Assembly (NCBI RefSeq): GCF_026627505.1 | Contig: NZ_JAPNLK010000041.1 | Location: 1 to 64,000 of the forward strand | Direction: 5' to 3' | Length of the DNA stretch: 64,000 bases | DNA from: Streptomyces sp. H27-H5 | Lineage (GTDB): Bacteria; Actinomycetota; Actinomycetes; Streptomycetales; Streptomycetaceae | In this document: positions 1 through 8,101 of the stretch, piece by piece | Position numbering within the stretch: the stretch's first letter is position 1 | Layout of the letters: each line of letters begins with the position of its first letter | Position numbers and translations under genes: made by a program | The notes under the pieces: model-generated | What the model saw: the letters and a program-made list of their open reading frames with translations, nothing else | The model's database searches: none | Told to the model about the DNA's origin: nothing

Positions 1-87
1 AGAAAGAACCTCGGAGAACCCGCCACCGGGACGGCCACCCGGGATACCGGCCTGCCCGAATCCGGAAACCCACCACAAAAGCAATCA

Positions 88-114
88 CACCGCGTGATCA
101 AAGATCACGCGGTG
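88..114 (-). terminator. Intrinsic terminator of the hydrolase/holin transcript
   Basis: A perfect 12-bp stem (CACCGCGTGATC with GATCACGCGGTG) closes a 3-nt AAA loop just after the hydrolase stop at 124. Read on the minus strand it is followed by a T-rich stretch (TGATTGCTTTT), so it should end the minus-strand transcript. Confidence 0.8.
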
Positions 115-123
115 GATCGAGGC

Positions 124-1083
124 TCAGCGGTCCGGCTCGGGGTCCTTCAGCCAGTTCACCAGCTCGGTCGTGAACGCGGCCGGATCCTCCTCGTGGGGGA
201 AGTGCCCGAGCCCGTCGAACAGCCGCCAACGGTAAGGCGCTTCGACGTACTCCCCGGAGCCCGCGGCGCTGCGCGTACGCATCACCGGGTCGAGCGAGCC
301 GTGCAGGTGCAGCGTCGGCACCCGCACCGGTCGCTTCATGCGCCGGTTGAACTGGAGCCCGTCGGGCCGGGCCATGGAACGCATCATCCAGCGGTACGGC
401 TCGATCGAGCAGTGCGCGGTGGACGGGATGCACATCGCCCGCCGGTACACGGCCAGTTCCTCCTCCGCCGGCGGCACCGGACCCGACCAGTCCCGGATCA
501 GCTGCCCCACGAGCGCCCCGTCGTCCGCGACGAGCCGGCGCTCGGGGATGAACGGCCTCTGGAACCCCCAGATGTGGGAACTCGCGCGGGTCTGCCCGAA
601 GTCGGCGAGCATCGCGGAGCGCCAGCGCCTCGGGTGCGGCATCGACGAGACCACCAGTCGGCGCACCAGCTTGGGCCGCATCACGGCCGCCGTCCAGGCG
701 AGGTAGCCGCCCAGGTCGTGCCCGACGAGCGCGGCGTCCGGCTCGCCCAGGGACCGGATGACCCCGGTGACGTCGAGCGCCAGGTTCGCCGGGTCGTAAC
801 CGCGCGGGGTGCGGTCGCTGCCACCCACCCCGCGCAGGTCCATCGCGACGGCGCGGTAACCGGCATCGGCGAGCGCGGTCATCTGGTGCCGCCACGTCCA
901 CCAGAACTGCGGAAAGCCGTGCAGGAGCAACACCAAGGGACCGTCACCGAGCTCGGCCACGTGGAACCGCGCACCATTGGCCGCGACGTCCCGGTGCGTC
1001 ACCGCCCTCCCGCCCGGGATGTCGATCCGTGCCGCGGAGGCGGCAGTGGGCGGGGCGCCGAAGTCCGGCGAGGGGGCGGTCAT
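124..1083 (-). CDS. Alpha/beta hydrolase, epoxide-hydrolase type
   Basis: A 319-residue alpha/beta-hydrolase. The oxyanion motif HGFPQFWW lies near residue 55, the nucleophile elbow reads VGHDLGGYL (Asp rather than Ser, as in epoxide hydrolases and haloalkane dehalogenases), a late acidic residue sits in HGSLDPV, and the catalytic His is in GLGHFPHEEDP near the C-terminus. Family knowledge predicts hydrolysis of an epoxide through an Asp-ester intermediate; the substrate cannot be read from sequence. No signal peptide is seen, so it is probably cytosolic. Its ATG overlaps the stop of the upstream holin-like gene (ATGA), so the two are translationally coupled. Confidence 0.88.
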   Translation of the reverse strand: MTAPSPDFGAPPTAASAARIDIPGGRAVTHRDVAANGARFHVAELGDGPLVLLLHGFPQFWWTWRHQMTALADAGYRAVAMDLRGVGGSDRTPRGYDPANLALDVTGVIRSLGEPDAALVGHDLGGYLAWTAAVMRPKLVRRLVVSSMPHPRRWRSAMLADFGQTRASSHIWGFQRPFIPERRLVADDGALVGQLIRDWSGPVPPAEEELAVYRRAMCIPSTAHCSIEPYRWMMRSMARPDGLQFNRRMKRPVRVPTLHLHGSLDPVMRTRSAAGSGEYVEAPYRWRLFDGLGHFPHEEDPAAFTTELVNWLKDPEPDR

Positions 1084-1538
1084 GAGGACGAGCGTGCCAC
1101 ACCCACAGCGTTGTCACTCACCGCGCGCGGGTGAGGCTTGACGGTCGCGACGACCGCCGCGGTCTGCTTGACGGAGGCGATGGACTTCTCCGGCGGCTTG
1201 ACCTTCTTGAACTTCGACACGGCCAGCAGCGCGAGCAGGCCCGCGAGCAGCAGGAACGCGACGCCGACGATGAGGAAGGACCACGCGAGCCCGAGCCCGA
1301 GGTTGTGGATCCCGTACGCCGCGGCGAAGCTCAGCACCGGCAGGGAGAAGAGCGCGAACACTCCCGCGACCGAAATGGCGGCGCTGCCGACACCCGCGCG
1401 CTTGACGTCCTGGCGCAGCTCCGCCTTCGCGAGGGCGATCTCGTCGTGCACCAGGGCGGACATCTCGGCGGTGGCCGACGCGACCAGCTGACCCAGCGTG
1501 CGCTCGGCTCCTTGCGGCCCTTGGTCCACTGCGCTCAT
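1080..1538 (-). CDS. Holin-X / DUF1469-like membrane protein
   Basis: A 152-residue protein with an N-terminal amphipathic helix rich in Ala, Glu and Lys, then two hydrophobic segments (about residues 52-75 and 82-108) and a basic, disordered tail. This is the layout of the actinobacterial phage-holin-superfamily III (DUF1469) proteins, which are chromosomal and usually not phage-related. A GGGAGAGAG Shine-Dalgarno precedes the ATG. It overlaps the downstream hydrolase by 4 nt. No experimental role is known to me; a membrane stress or envelope role is only a guess. Confidence 0.8.
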   Translation of the reverse strand: MSAVDQGPQGAERTLGQLVASATAEMSALVHDEIALAKAELRQDVKRAGVGSAAISVAGVFALFSLPVLSFAAAYGIHNLGLGLAWSFLIVGVAFLLLAGLLALLAVSKFKKVKPPEKSIASVKQTAAVVATVKPHPRAVSDNAVGVARSSS

Positions 1539-1589
1539 CGCTCTCTCCCTAAGTCGTCCGTCGTCGACGGCTGTCCTTCGTCACTCAGA

Positions 1590-3047
1590 TCATGCCGGAC
1601 GGTCGCCGTCGGTGCGGCCCCCGGTGTCCGCTTCCGTTGCGCCGGTCGTGGCGGACGCCGTCCCCGGGGCCGCCGCCGCCTCGGCCCTGCGACGGTGTTC
1701 CGCGGCCTTCTCCTCGTGGATCCGCGCCATGCGCAGGTGGTAGCCGGGGTCGTCCTGCTCGTAGATGTCGGGGATTCCGTCGAGATCCTCGTCGCGATCC
1801 TCCGCGTCGGCGAGCGCCCGGTACCTGCGGTCGCGCATCTTCAGCATCACGCTCGCGATGATCGCGGCGATCAGCGAGCCGATCAGGACGGCGGCCTTGA
1901 CCTCGTCCATGAGGGTGGCGTCGTCGGCGAAGGCGAGTTCGCCGATCAGCAGGGAGACGGTGAATCCGATGCCGGCGAGCGAGGCCACGGCGAGCACGTC
2001 CGGCCAGGCCAGGTCCTCGTTGAGCTCCGCCCTGGTGAAGCGCGCGGCCAGCCAGGTGCCGCCGAAGATGCCCACCGTCTTGCCGACGACCAGGCCGAGG
2101 ACCACGCCGAGGGTCTCGGGGCGGGTGAAGACCTGCGCGATGGCCTCGTCGGAGAGGGACACGCCCGCGGAGAACAGGGCGAAGAGGGGGACGGCCAGCG
2201 CCGCGGAGATCGGGCGGACCAGGTGCTCGATGTGCTCGCCGGGAGACTGCTCCTCGCCCTCCTCGCGGTGGCAGCGGAGCATCAGGCCCATGGCGACGCC
2301 GGCGATGGTGGAGTGGACCCCGCTGTTGTACATCAGACCCCAGATGACCAGGGCGAGCGGGACGTACACGTACCAGCCGCGGACGCGCTTGCGGAGCAGG
2401 AACCAGAAGAGGACCAGGCCCACGAGGGCGCCGCCGAGCGCCAGGAAGTCGATGTCGCTGGTGAAGAACACCGCGATGATCAGGATGGCGAACAGGTCGT
2501 CCACGACCGCGAGGGTCAGCAGGAACGCGCGCAGGGCGGACGGCAGCGAGGTGCCGATGACCGCGAGGACGGCCAGCGCGAAGGCGATGTCGGTGGCGGT
2601 CGGGACGGCCCAGCCGCTGATGGAGCCGTCGCCCAGGACGTTGACCAGTACGTAGACCAGCGCGGGAACCGCCATGCCGCACAGGGCGGCGATCACCGGG
2701 AGGGCGGCGGCCTTGGCGTCGCGCAGGTCGCCCGCGACGAGTTCGCGTTTGAGCTCGATGCCCGCGACGAAGAAGAAGATGGCCAACAGCCCGTCGGCCG
2801 CCCAGTGCTGGATCGAGAGGTCCAGGCCCAGGGAGGCGGGGCCGATGTGGAAGGACCGGACGGTGTCGTAGCTGTTCGAGAGGGCCGGGATGTTCGCCCA
2901 CACGAGCGCGGCGATCGCGGCCAGCAGGAGCAGGACACCGCCGACGGTCTCGGTGCGCAGGGCATCGGCGACGAAGCGGCGCTCGGGCAGCGACAGCCTG
3001 CCGAGCAGCTTGCGGCTCTTGTCGTCGGTGGGGCGGGGCGCGGCCAC
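1590..3047 (-). CDS. nhaA: Na+/H+ antiporter NhaA
   Basis: A 485-residue membrane protein with about 11-12 hydrophobic segments. The transport-site aspartates are visible: D153 in VPTATDIAF, and D183-D184 in AVVDDLFAI, equivalent to the ion-binding pair of E. coli NhaA. The N-terminal region contains the family motif FFVAGIELKRE. The last ~60 residues form a charged cytoplasmic tail that is longer than in E. coli. NhaA exchanges cytoplasmic Na+ for periplasmic H+ in pH and salt homeostasis. The GTG start is chosen for the GGAGG 10 nt upstream. The ~220 bp upstream (3048-3267) is unusually AT-rich for this window and probably carries its promoter. Confidence 0.95.
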   Translation of the reverse strand: MAAPRPTDDKSRKLLGRLSLPERRFVADALRTETVGGVLLLLAAIAALVWANIPALSNSYDTVRSFHIGPASLGLDLSIQHWAADGLLAIFFFVAGIELKRELVAGDLRDAKAAALPVIAALCGMAVPALVYVLVNVLGDGSISGWAVPTATDIAFALAVLAVIGTSLPSALRAFLLTLAVVDDLFAILIIAVFFTSDIDFLALGGALVGLVLFWFLLRKRVRGWYVYVPLALVIWGLMYNSGVHSTIAGVAMGLMLRCHREEGEEQSPGEHIEHLVRPISAALAVPLFALFSAGVSLSDEAIAQVFTRPETLGVVLGLVVGKTVGIFGGTWLAARFTRAELNEDLAWPDVLAVASLAGIGFTVSLLIGELAFADDATLMDEVKAAVLIGSLIAAIIASVMLKMRDRRYRALADAEDRDEDLDGIPDIYEQDDPGYHLRMARIHEEKAAEHRRRAEAAAAPGTASATTGATEADTGGRTDGDRPA

Positions 3048-3210
3048 GTGAAGGACACCTCCGGGGTGGGTTGGACGGCATGACGAAGCACATTGCCGAC
3101 CAGACTTCCCGGCGCACCCTGTGGAGTACTTATTTACGTTTCTCGTACTTTACAGGCGGTACGCAAGGTCATATCCAGTGATCTTCGGGTGATCATCACT
3201 TTAAGTGCGA

Positions 3211-3245
3211 AAGGGGCATCCGGCGCGGCGCGCCGAATGCCCCTT
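3211..3245 (-). terminator. Intrinsic terminator downstream of acs
   Basis: Inverted repeat AAGGGGCAT / ATGCCCCTT with an inner CGGCGC / GCGCCG stem and a 3-nt loop; one mismatch separates the two parts. It lies 22 bp beyond the acs stop and continues as TTTCGCACTTAAA on the minus strand. Confidence 0.8.
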
Positions 3246-3267
3246 CCCGCCGTGTCGCGCGGCCGAC

Positions 3268-5223
3268 TCAGTCCTCGCTGCCCGCCGCGGGCAGCTTGCT
3301 CTGGATCAGGTCCATGACCGAGGAGTCCGCGAGCGTCGTGACGTCACCGACCGCCCGGTTCTCCGCCACGTCACGCAGCAGACGGCGCATGATCTTGCCC
3401 GAACGGGTCTTCGGCAGTTCCTGCACGGGCAGGATCCGCTTCGGCTTCGCGATCGGGCCGAGTGTGGCGCCCACGTGGTTGCGCAGCTCGGCGACCAGGG
3501 TCTCCGTCTCCGAGGCGCTCCCGCGCAGGATGACGAAGGCCACGATGGCCTGACCGGTGGTCTCGTCGGTCGCGCCGACCACCGCCGCCTCGGCGACGGA
3601 CGGGTGCGAGACCAGCGCGGACTCGACCTCGGTCGTCGAGATGTTGTGGCCGGACACCAGCATCACGTCGTCCACCCGGCCGAGCAGCCAGATGTCGCCG
3701 TCGTCGTCCTTCTTGGCGCCGTCGCCCGCGAAGTACTTGCCCGCGAAGCGCGACCAGTACGTGTCGATGAAGCGCTGGTCGTCACCCCAGATGGTGCGCA
3801 GCATCGAGGGCCACGGCTCGGTGAGCACCAAGTACCCGCCCCCGCCCTTCGGGACCTCGTTCGCCTCGTCGTCCACCACGGTGGCGCCGATGCCGGGCAG
3901 CGCGCGCTGGGCCGAACCGGGCTTGGTCGAGGTGACGCCCGGCAGCGGCGAGATCATCATCGCGCCGGTCTCGGTCTGCCACCAGGTGTCCACGATCGGG
4001 CAGCGGTCGCCGCCGATGTGCTTGCGGTACCAGATCCAGGCCTCGGGGTTGATCGGCTCGCCGACCGAGCCCAGCACCCGCAGGCTGGAGAGGTCGAACT
4101 TCGCGGGGATGTCGTCGCCCCACTTCATGAACGTGCGGATCGCCGTGGGCGCCGTGTAGAGGATGGTGACGCCGTACTTCTGCACGACCTCCCAGAACCG
4201 ACCCTGGTGCGGGGTGTCCGGGGTGCCCTCGTACATGACCTGGGTGGCACCGTTGGCGAGCGGCCCGTAGACGATGTACGAGTGCCCGGTGACCCAGCCG
4301 ATGTCGGCGGTGCACCAGTAGACGTCGCTCTCCGGCTTCAGGTCGAACACCGCGTGGTGGGTGTACGCGGCCTGCGTCAGGTAGCCGCCGGAGGTGTGCA
4401 GGATGCCCTTCGGCTTACCCGTGGTCCCCGAGGTGTAGAGGATGAACAGCGGGTGCTCGGCGTCGAAGGCCTGCGGGGTGTGCTCGGCGGACTGACGCCC
4501 GACGATCTCGTGCCACCAGACGTCGCGGCCCTCGGTGAAGGCGGTGTCCTGGCCGGTGCGCTGCACCACGAGAACATGCTTGACCTGCGGACACTTGCCG
4601 ACGGCCTCGTCGATGGCGGGCTTGAGCGCACTGGGCTTGCCGCGGCGGTAGCCGCCGTCGGCGGTGATCACCAGCTTGGCGTCGGCGTCCTGGATGCGGG
4701 AGGCGACGGCGTCGGCGGAGAAACCGCCGAAGACCACCGAGTGGGCCGCGCCGACGCGGGCGCACGCCAACATCGCGACGACGGCCTCGGGGATCATCGG
4801 GAGGTAGACGGCGACGCGGTCGCCGGCGACGACACCCAGCTCGGTCAGGGCGTTGGCGGCCTTGGAGACCTCGTCCTTGAGCTGCGCGTAGGTGATCGAC
4901 CGGCTGTCGCCGGGCTCACCCTCGAAGTGGAGGGCCACGCGGTCGCCGTTGCCGGCCTCCACGTGCCGGTCCACGCAGTTGTACGCGACGTTCAGCTTGC
5001 CGTCCGCGAACCACTTGGCGAAGGGCGGGTTGCTCCAGTCGAGCGTCTCGGTCGGCTCGGTGTCCCAGGTCAGCCGCCGGGCCTGCTCGGCCCAGAAGCC
5101 CAGCCGGTCCGCATCGGCCTGTGCATACGCAGCCTCGGTCACATTGGCGGCGGCGGCCAGATCGGCGGGCGGTGCGAACCGCCGCTCCTCTTTGAGCAGA
5201 TTGGCCAGGCTTTCATTGCTCAC
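3268..5223 (-). CDS. acs: Acetyl-CoA synthetase
   Basis: AMP-forming acetate-CoA ligase of 651 residues, the usual family length. The ATP loop YTSGTTGKPKG, the WWQTETGAMM motif and the C-terminal PKTRSGKIMRR are present. The last carries the conserved lysine, about K610, that is reversibly acetylated in this family. It makes acetyl-CoA from acetate, ATP and CoA in the cytosol. I chose the GTG at 5223 because AAAGGGAGAT precedes it closely; upstream in-frame codons give a non-family extension. The gene is monocistronic, with its own terminator and a DasR-box-like palindrome about 90 bp upstream. Confidence 0.97.
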   Translation of the reverse strand: MSNESLANLLKEERRFAPPADLAAAANVTEAAYAQADADRLGFWAEQARRLTWDTEPTETLDWSNPPFAKWFADGKLNVAYNCVDRHVEAGNGDRVALHFEGEPGDSRSITYAQLKDEVSKAANALTELGVVAGDRVAVYLPMIPEAVVAMLACARVGAAHSVVFGGFSADAVASRIQDADAKLVITADGGYRRGKPSALKPAIDEAVGKCPQVKHVLVVQRTGQDTAFTEGRDVWWHEIVGRQSAEHTPQAFDAEHPLFILYTSGTTGKPKGILHTSGGYLTQAAYTHHAVFDLKPESDVYWCTADIGWVTGHSYIVYGPLANGATQVMYEGTPDTPHQGRFWEVVQKYGVTILYTAPTAIRTFMKWGDDIPAKFDLSSLRVLGSVGEPINPEAWIWYRKHIGGDRCPIVDTWWQTETGAMMISPLPGVTSTKPGSAQRALPGIGATVVDDEANEVPKGGGGYLVLTEPWPSMLRTIWGDDQRFIDTYWSRFAGKYFAGDGAKKDDDGDIWLLGRVDDVMLVSGHNISTTEVESALVSHPSVAEAAVVGATDETTGQAIVAFVILRGSASETETLVAELRNHVGATLGPIAKPKRILPVQELPKTRSGKIMRRLLRDVAENRAVGDVTTLADSSVMDLIQSKLPAAGSED

Positions 5224-5307
5224 GACATCTCCCTTTCCCAGGGTGTCCGTTGTGTCCCCGGGCATAGCTCATCAGTCGGCGGCCCGGGTGACAAGGGGTA
5301 GCCGGGA

Positions 5308-5323
5308 ATTGGTTTAGACCTAT
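5308..5323. promoter_or_regulatory. DasR-box (dre)-like palindrome upstream of acs
   Basis: ATTGGTTTAGACCTAT matches the 16-bp Streptomyces dre consensus AGTGGTCTAGACCACT at 12 positions, including the central GGT-TAGACC core. It overlaps the AT-rich stretch where the acs promoter should lie. DasR control of acs is inferred. Confidence 0.4.
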
Positions 5324-5344
5324 ATCACGGCCGGAGCCACGTGC

Positions 5345-5386
5345 AAGTGGCCCCTTCTCGCCGCAGGGCGCGAGAAGGGGCCACTT
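5345..5386 (-). terminator. Strong intrinsic terminator after the SulP-carbonic anhydrase gene
   Basis: A perfect 16-bp stem (AAGTGGCCCCTTCTCG with CGAGAAGGGGCCACTT), extended by one more pair, lies 70 bp past the stop of the transporter gene. It also insulates acs from upstream transcription. Confidence 0.85.
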
Positions 5387-5454
5387 TGTGGCACGGGTAT
5401 CGGAGGGTATCGGTTCAGCCGGGTACGCGATCCGGGCCGGGGTGCGCGGGAGGT

Positions 5455-7866
5455 TCAGGCGCGTTGACCGACGCTGTCGAAGACCCGGCAGTCGAAGAAG
5501 TCCTCACCCTCCGAGAGCAGATATGCCTGCGCCTCGCCCACGTGGAAGTACATGCCGTGCAGCTCCAGCGTGCCCTCGGCGAGCCGGCGGGCGACCGATT
5601 CGTGCGCCCGCAGGTGCTCCAGCTGCTGCACCACATTGGTCAGGCACAACTGTTCCACGGCGTCGGCCGGGAGCCTGCCGGAGATCCGGGCCCACGCGTG
5701 ATGACGGCTGGCCATCCGCTCCAGGCTGGGCAGGCCGTGCCGCAACCAGCGGCGCAGCGGGGTCATCGGGGTGCCGGGGTGGGAGTTCAGCAGGGCCTGC
5801 ATGGCCCCGCAGCCCGAGTGGCCGCACACCGTGATGCTGTCCACCTGGAGGACGTCCACGGCGTACTCGATCGCCGCCGCCACCGAGTCGTCCGTGGACT
5901 CCGCCCCCGGCAACGGCACCAGGTTGCCGACGTTGCGCACGGTGAACAGGTCTCCGGGACCGCTGGCCGTGATCATGCTGGTCACCAGGCGGGAGTCCGC
6001 GCAGGTGAGGAAGAGCTGCGAGGGCCGCTGCCCCTCGCGCGCCAGCCGGGCCAGTTCGTCACGGACATGGGGAGCGGTGTCCCGCTGGAACGCGCTGATG
6101 CCGTTGGCCAGCCGATCCGCTCCGCGCCGCCGGGGCTCGACCGCCGGACCGCCCGCGGCGGCGCCGGGGATCGTACGGTTCTGTGCGTGGACGGCGTCGC
6201 CCGAGCCGGCGTCGGCGCGGTGGTCGCAGTGGTTCTGCCAGGGGGTCCAGGGGCGGCAGCACTGATGGGTCCCGCGCTGGCCTGCTTCGGCACCCATGCC
6301 CCGGTCGGCCATGCTGTGGTCGGTCTCGGGGATGCGGTTGACGGAGCGGCCGGTGACCTCCACCGAACCGCCGTGCGCCCGATGGGAGTCCTGCCAGTCG
6401 TGCAGGGTCTCGTAGGCGGCATGGTCCATGAACGAGCCGTCCAGCTCGATCACCGCGTGCCGGTCGTGCGGGATCTGGTTCAGTACCCGACTCAACCGGG
6501 GCACCGCGAGGAAGGTCAACTGGCCGCGTGCCCAAACGCGGTGGACCCCGTCGAGCTCCTCGACCGTGATCCGGGTCCGCGCGAGGCGGTGCAGGGCCAG
6601 GCCGACCGCCACGGCCACGCCGACGGCGACCCCCTCCAGCACCCCACCGAGCACCACGGCCACGATCGTTGTCGCGTAGACCAGGACTTCACGGTGTCGG
6701 GTGACGGTCCGCAGATGCGTGATGCTGACCATCTGCACGCCCACCGCCATCACCAGGGCGGCCAGCGCGGCGAGCGGGATCAGATCGAGGACCGGCACGA
6801 GCAGCGCGGCCGCGATCAACACCCAGAGCCCGTGCATCATCGAGGAATTTCGGCTGGTGGCACCGGATTTGACGTTGGCGACGCTACGGACCGCCACGCC
6901 CGTGACGGGCAGCCCGCCCAGCGCTCCGGAGACGATGTTCGCCGCACCCTGTCCGCGCAGTTCACGGTTGAGGTCGACGCGCGGCGGACGGTTGTCCGTG
7001 CCCCGCTCGGAGGCGATCAGCTTGTCGGTGGCGACCGCGGACAGCAGGGACTCCACACTGCCGACCAGCGTGATGGTCAGTACCGCGGCGATGAGGCCGA
7101 GGACCGGGCCCTCGGGCAGCTCGGGCAGTGCGTGGCTGCGCCAGGACGGCAGGTCCACCCGGGGCAGGCTGAGTCCGGCCAGGGCGGCGAACGTGGTGGC
7201 CGTGGCGACGGCCGCGAGCGCGGCGGGAACCTTGCGCAGGTTCCGGCCGATCCGGCCCGGCAGTCGAGGCCAACCGAGGAGGATGACCAGGGTGAGCGCG
7301 CTGATGCCCAGTGCGACCGGATGGAGGTCGGCCAACTGGCCGGGCAGACCCTGCACGTTGGCCACGGCGGAGCTCTGCGGGGTGCCGCCGAGGACGATGT
7401 GCAGTTGCGCCAGCGCGATGGTCACGCCGATGCCGGCGAGCATGCCGTGCACGATCGCCGGGCTCACCATCAGCGCCGACCGGGCCGTACGCAGGAAGGC
7501 GAGCCCGAGCTGGCAGCAGCCGGCGAGCACGGTGATGGCGCAGGTGGTGCGCCACCCGTAGCGCTGGATCAGTTCGGCGGTGACCACCGTGAGGCCTGCG
7601 GCGGGGCCGCTGACCTGGAGCGGCGCACCCCCGAGTCGTCCGGCCACGATCCCGCCGACGGCCGCGGCCACCAGCCCCGCCTGGAGCGGGGCGCCCGTGG
7701 CCAGGGCGATGCCCAGCGAGAGAGGCAGGGCGATCAGGAAGACGGCGATGGAGGCGGAGAGGTCTGCCGGGAAGCTTTTGACGGAAACGGGGGGCGGGGT
7801 GGACGGAGGGGGCGAGAGGGCGGTGCCCGTGGAGTCTTCGGCGGCGCCTTCGGTGGTGGCTTTCAT
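5455..7866 (-). CDS. SulP anion transporter-STAS-beta-carbonic anhydrase fusion
   Basis: An 803-residue, three-part protein. Residues ~25-430 form a SulP permease with many membrane segments. A cytoplasmic STAS-like domain follows at ~440-530. After a low-complexity linker, a beta-class carbonic anhydrase occupies ~585-803. Zinc ligands are visible as C622, H683 and C686 (motifs CADSR and HSGCGAM), with the D624-R626 dyad. SulP-CA fusions are thought to couple bicarbonate transport with CO2/HCO3- interconversion at the membrane. The ATG at 7866 has an AGAGGAG upstream; an in-frame extension to 8007 has no family similarity. Substrate assignment to bicarbonate is inference from the fused enzyme. 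Confidence 0.92.
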   Translation of the reverse strand: MKATTEGAAEDSTGTALSPPPSTPPPVSVKSFPADLSASIAVFLIALPLSLGIALATGAPLQAGLVAAAVGGIVAGRLGGAPLQVSGPAAGLTVVTAELIQRYGWRTTCAITVLAGCCQLGLAFLRTARSALMVSPAIVHGMLAGIGVTIALAQLHIVLGGTPQSSAVANVQGLPGQLADLHPVALGISALTLVILLGWPRLPGRIGRNLRKVPAALAAVATATTFAALAGLSLPRVDLPSWRSHALPELPEGPVLGLIAAVLTITLVGSVESLLSAVATDKLIASERGTDNRPPRVDLNRELRGQGAANIVSGALGGLPVTGVAVRSVANVKSGATSRNSSMMHGLWVLIAAALLVPVLDLIPLAALAALVMAVGVQMVSITHLRTVTRHREVLVYATTIVAVVLGGVLEGVAVGVAVAVGLALHRLARTRITVEELDGVHRVWARGQLTFLAVPRLSRVLNQIPHDRHAVIELDGSFMDHAAYETLHDWQDSHRAHGGSVEVTGRSVNRIPETDHSMADRGMGAEAGQRGTHQCCRPWTPWQNHCDHRADAGSGDAVHAQNRTIPGAAAGGPAVEPRRRGADRLANGISAFQRDTAPHVRDELARLAREGQRPSQLFLTCADSRLVTSMITASGPGDLFTVRNVGNLVPLPGAESTDDSVAAAIEYAVDVLQVDSITVCGHSGCGAMQALLNSHPGTPMTPLRRWLRHGLPSLERMASRHHAWARISGRLPADAVEQLCLTNVVQQLEHLRAHESVARRLAEGTLELHGMYFHVGEAQAYLLSEGEDFFDCRVFDSVGQRA

Positions 7867-8101
7867 GGGTTCCCGTCTCCTCTGGGGGAGGGATGAAGCG
7901 GCGGGAGTCTCAACACTCGGTAAATGAACGGTAATGGAGAGTAAAGAGAGGTGGTGGGAAATAGGAGTAAATGGCCTAGGAATTAGCCCCCAGGAGTGAT
8001 TAAACATTTTGTCCGGCTTGTCACACCTTCCTTAAACCTGACCGCATGGGACGTTGCGGCGCGGAAGTCCTGCGATGGAACTGCGAGGGAGAGGTGTGCG
8101 G

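Noticed and set aside
94..1134. Long plus-strand open frame over the hydrolase gene
   Set aside because: It is the antisense shadow of the alpha/beta hydrolase; its sequence is Arg/Pro/Gly-rich with no domain, as expected in 70+% GC DNA.
1080..1538. Holin-like gene as evidence of a prophage
   Set aside because: No capsid, terminase, integrase or endolysin nearby; DUF1469 proteins are ordinary chromosomal genes in actinobacteria.
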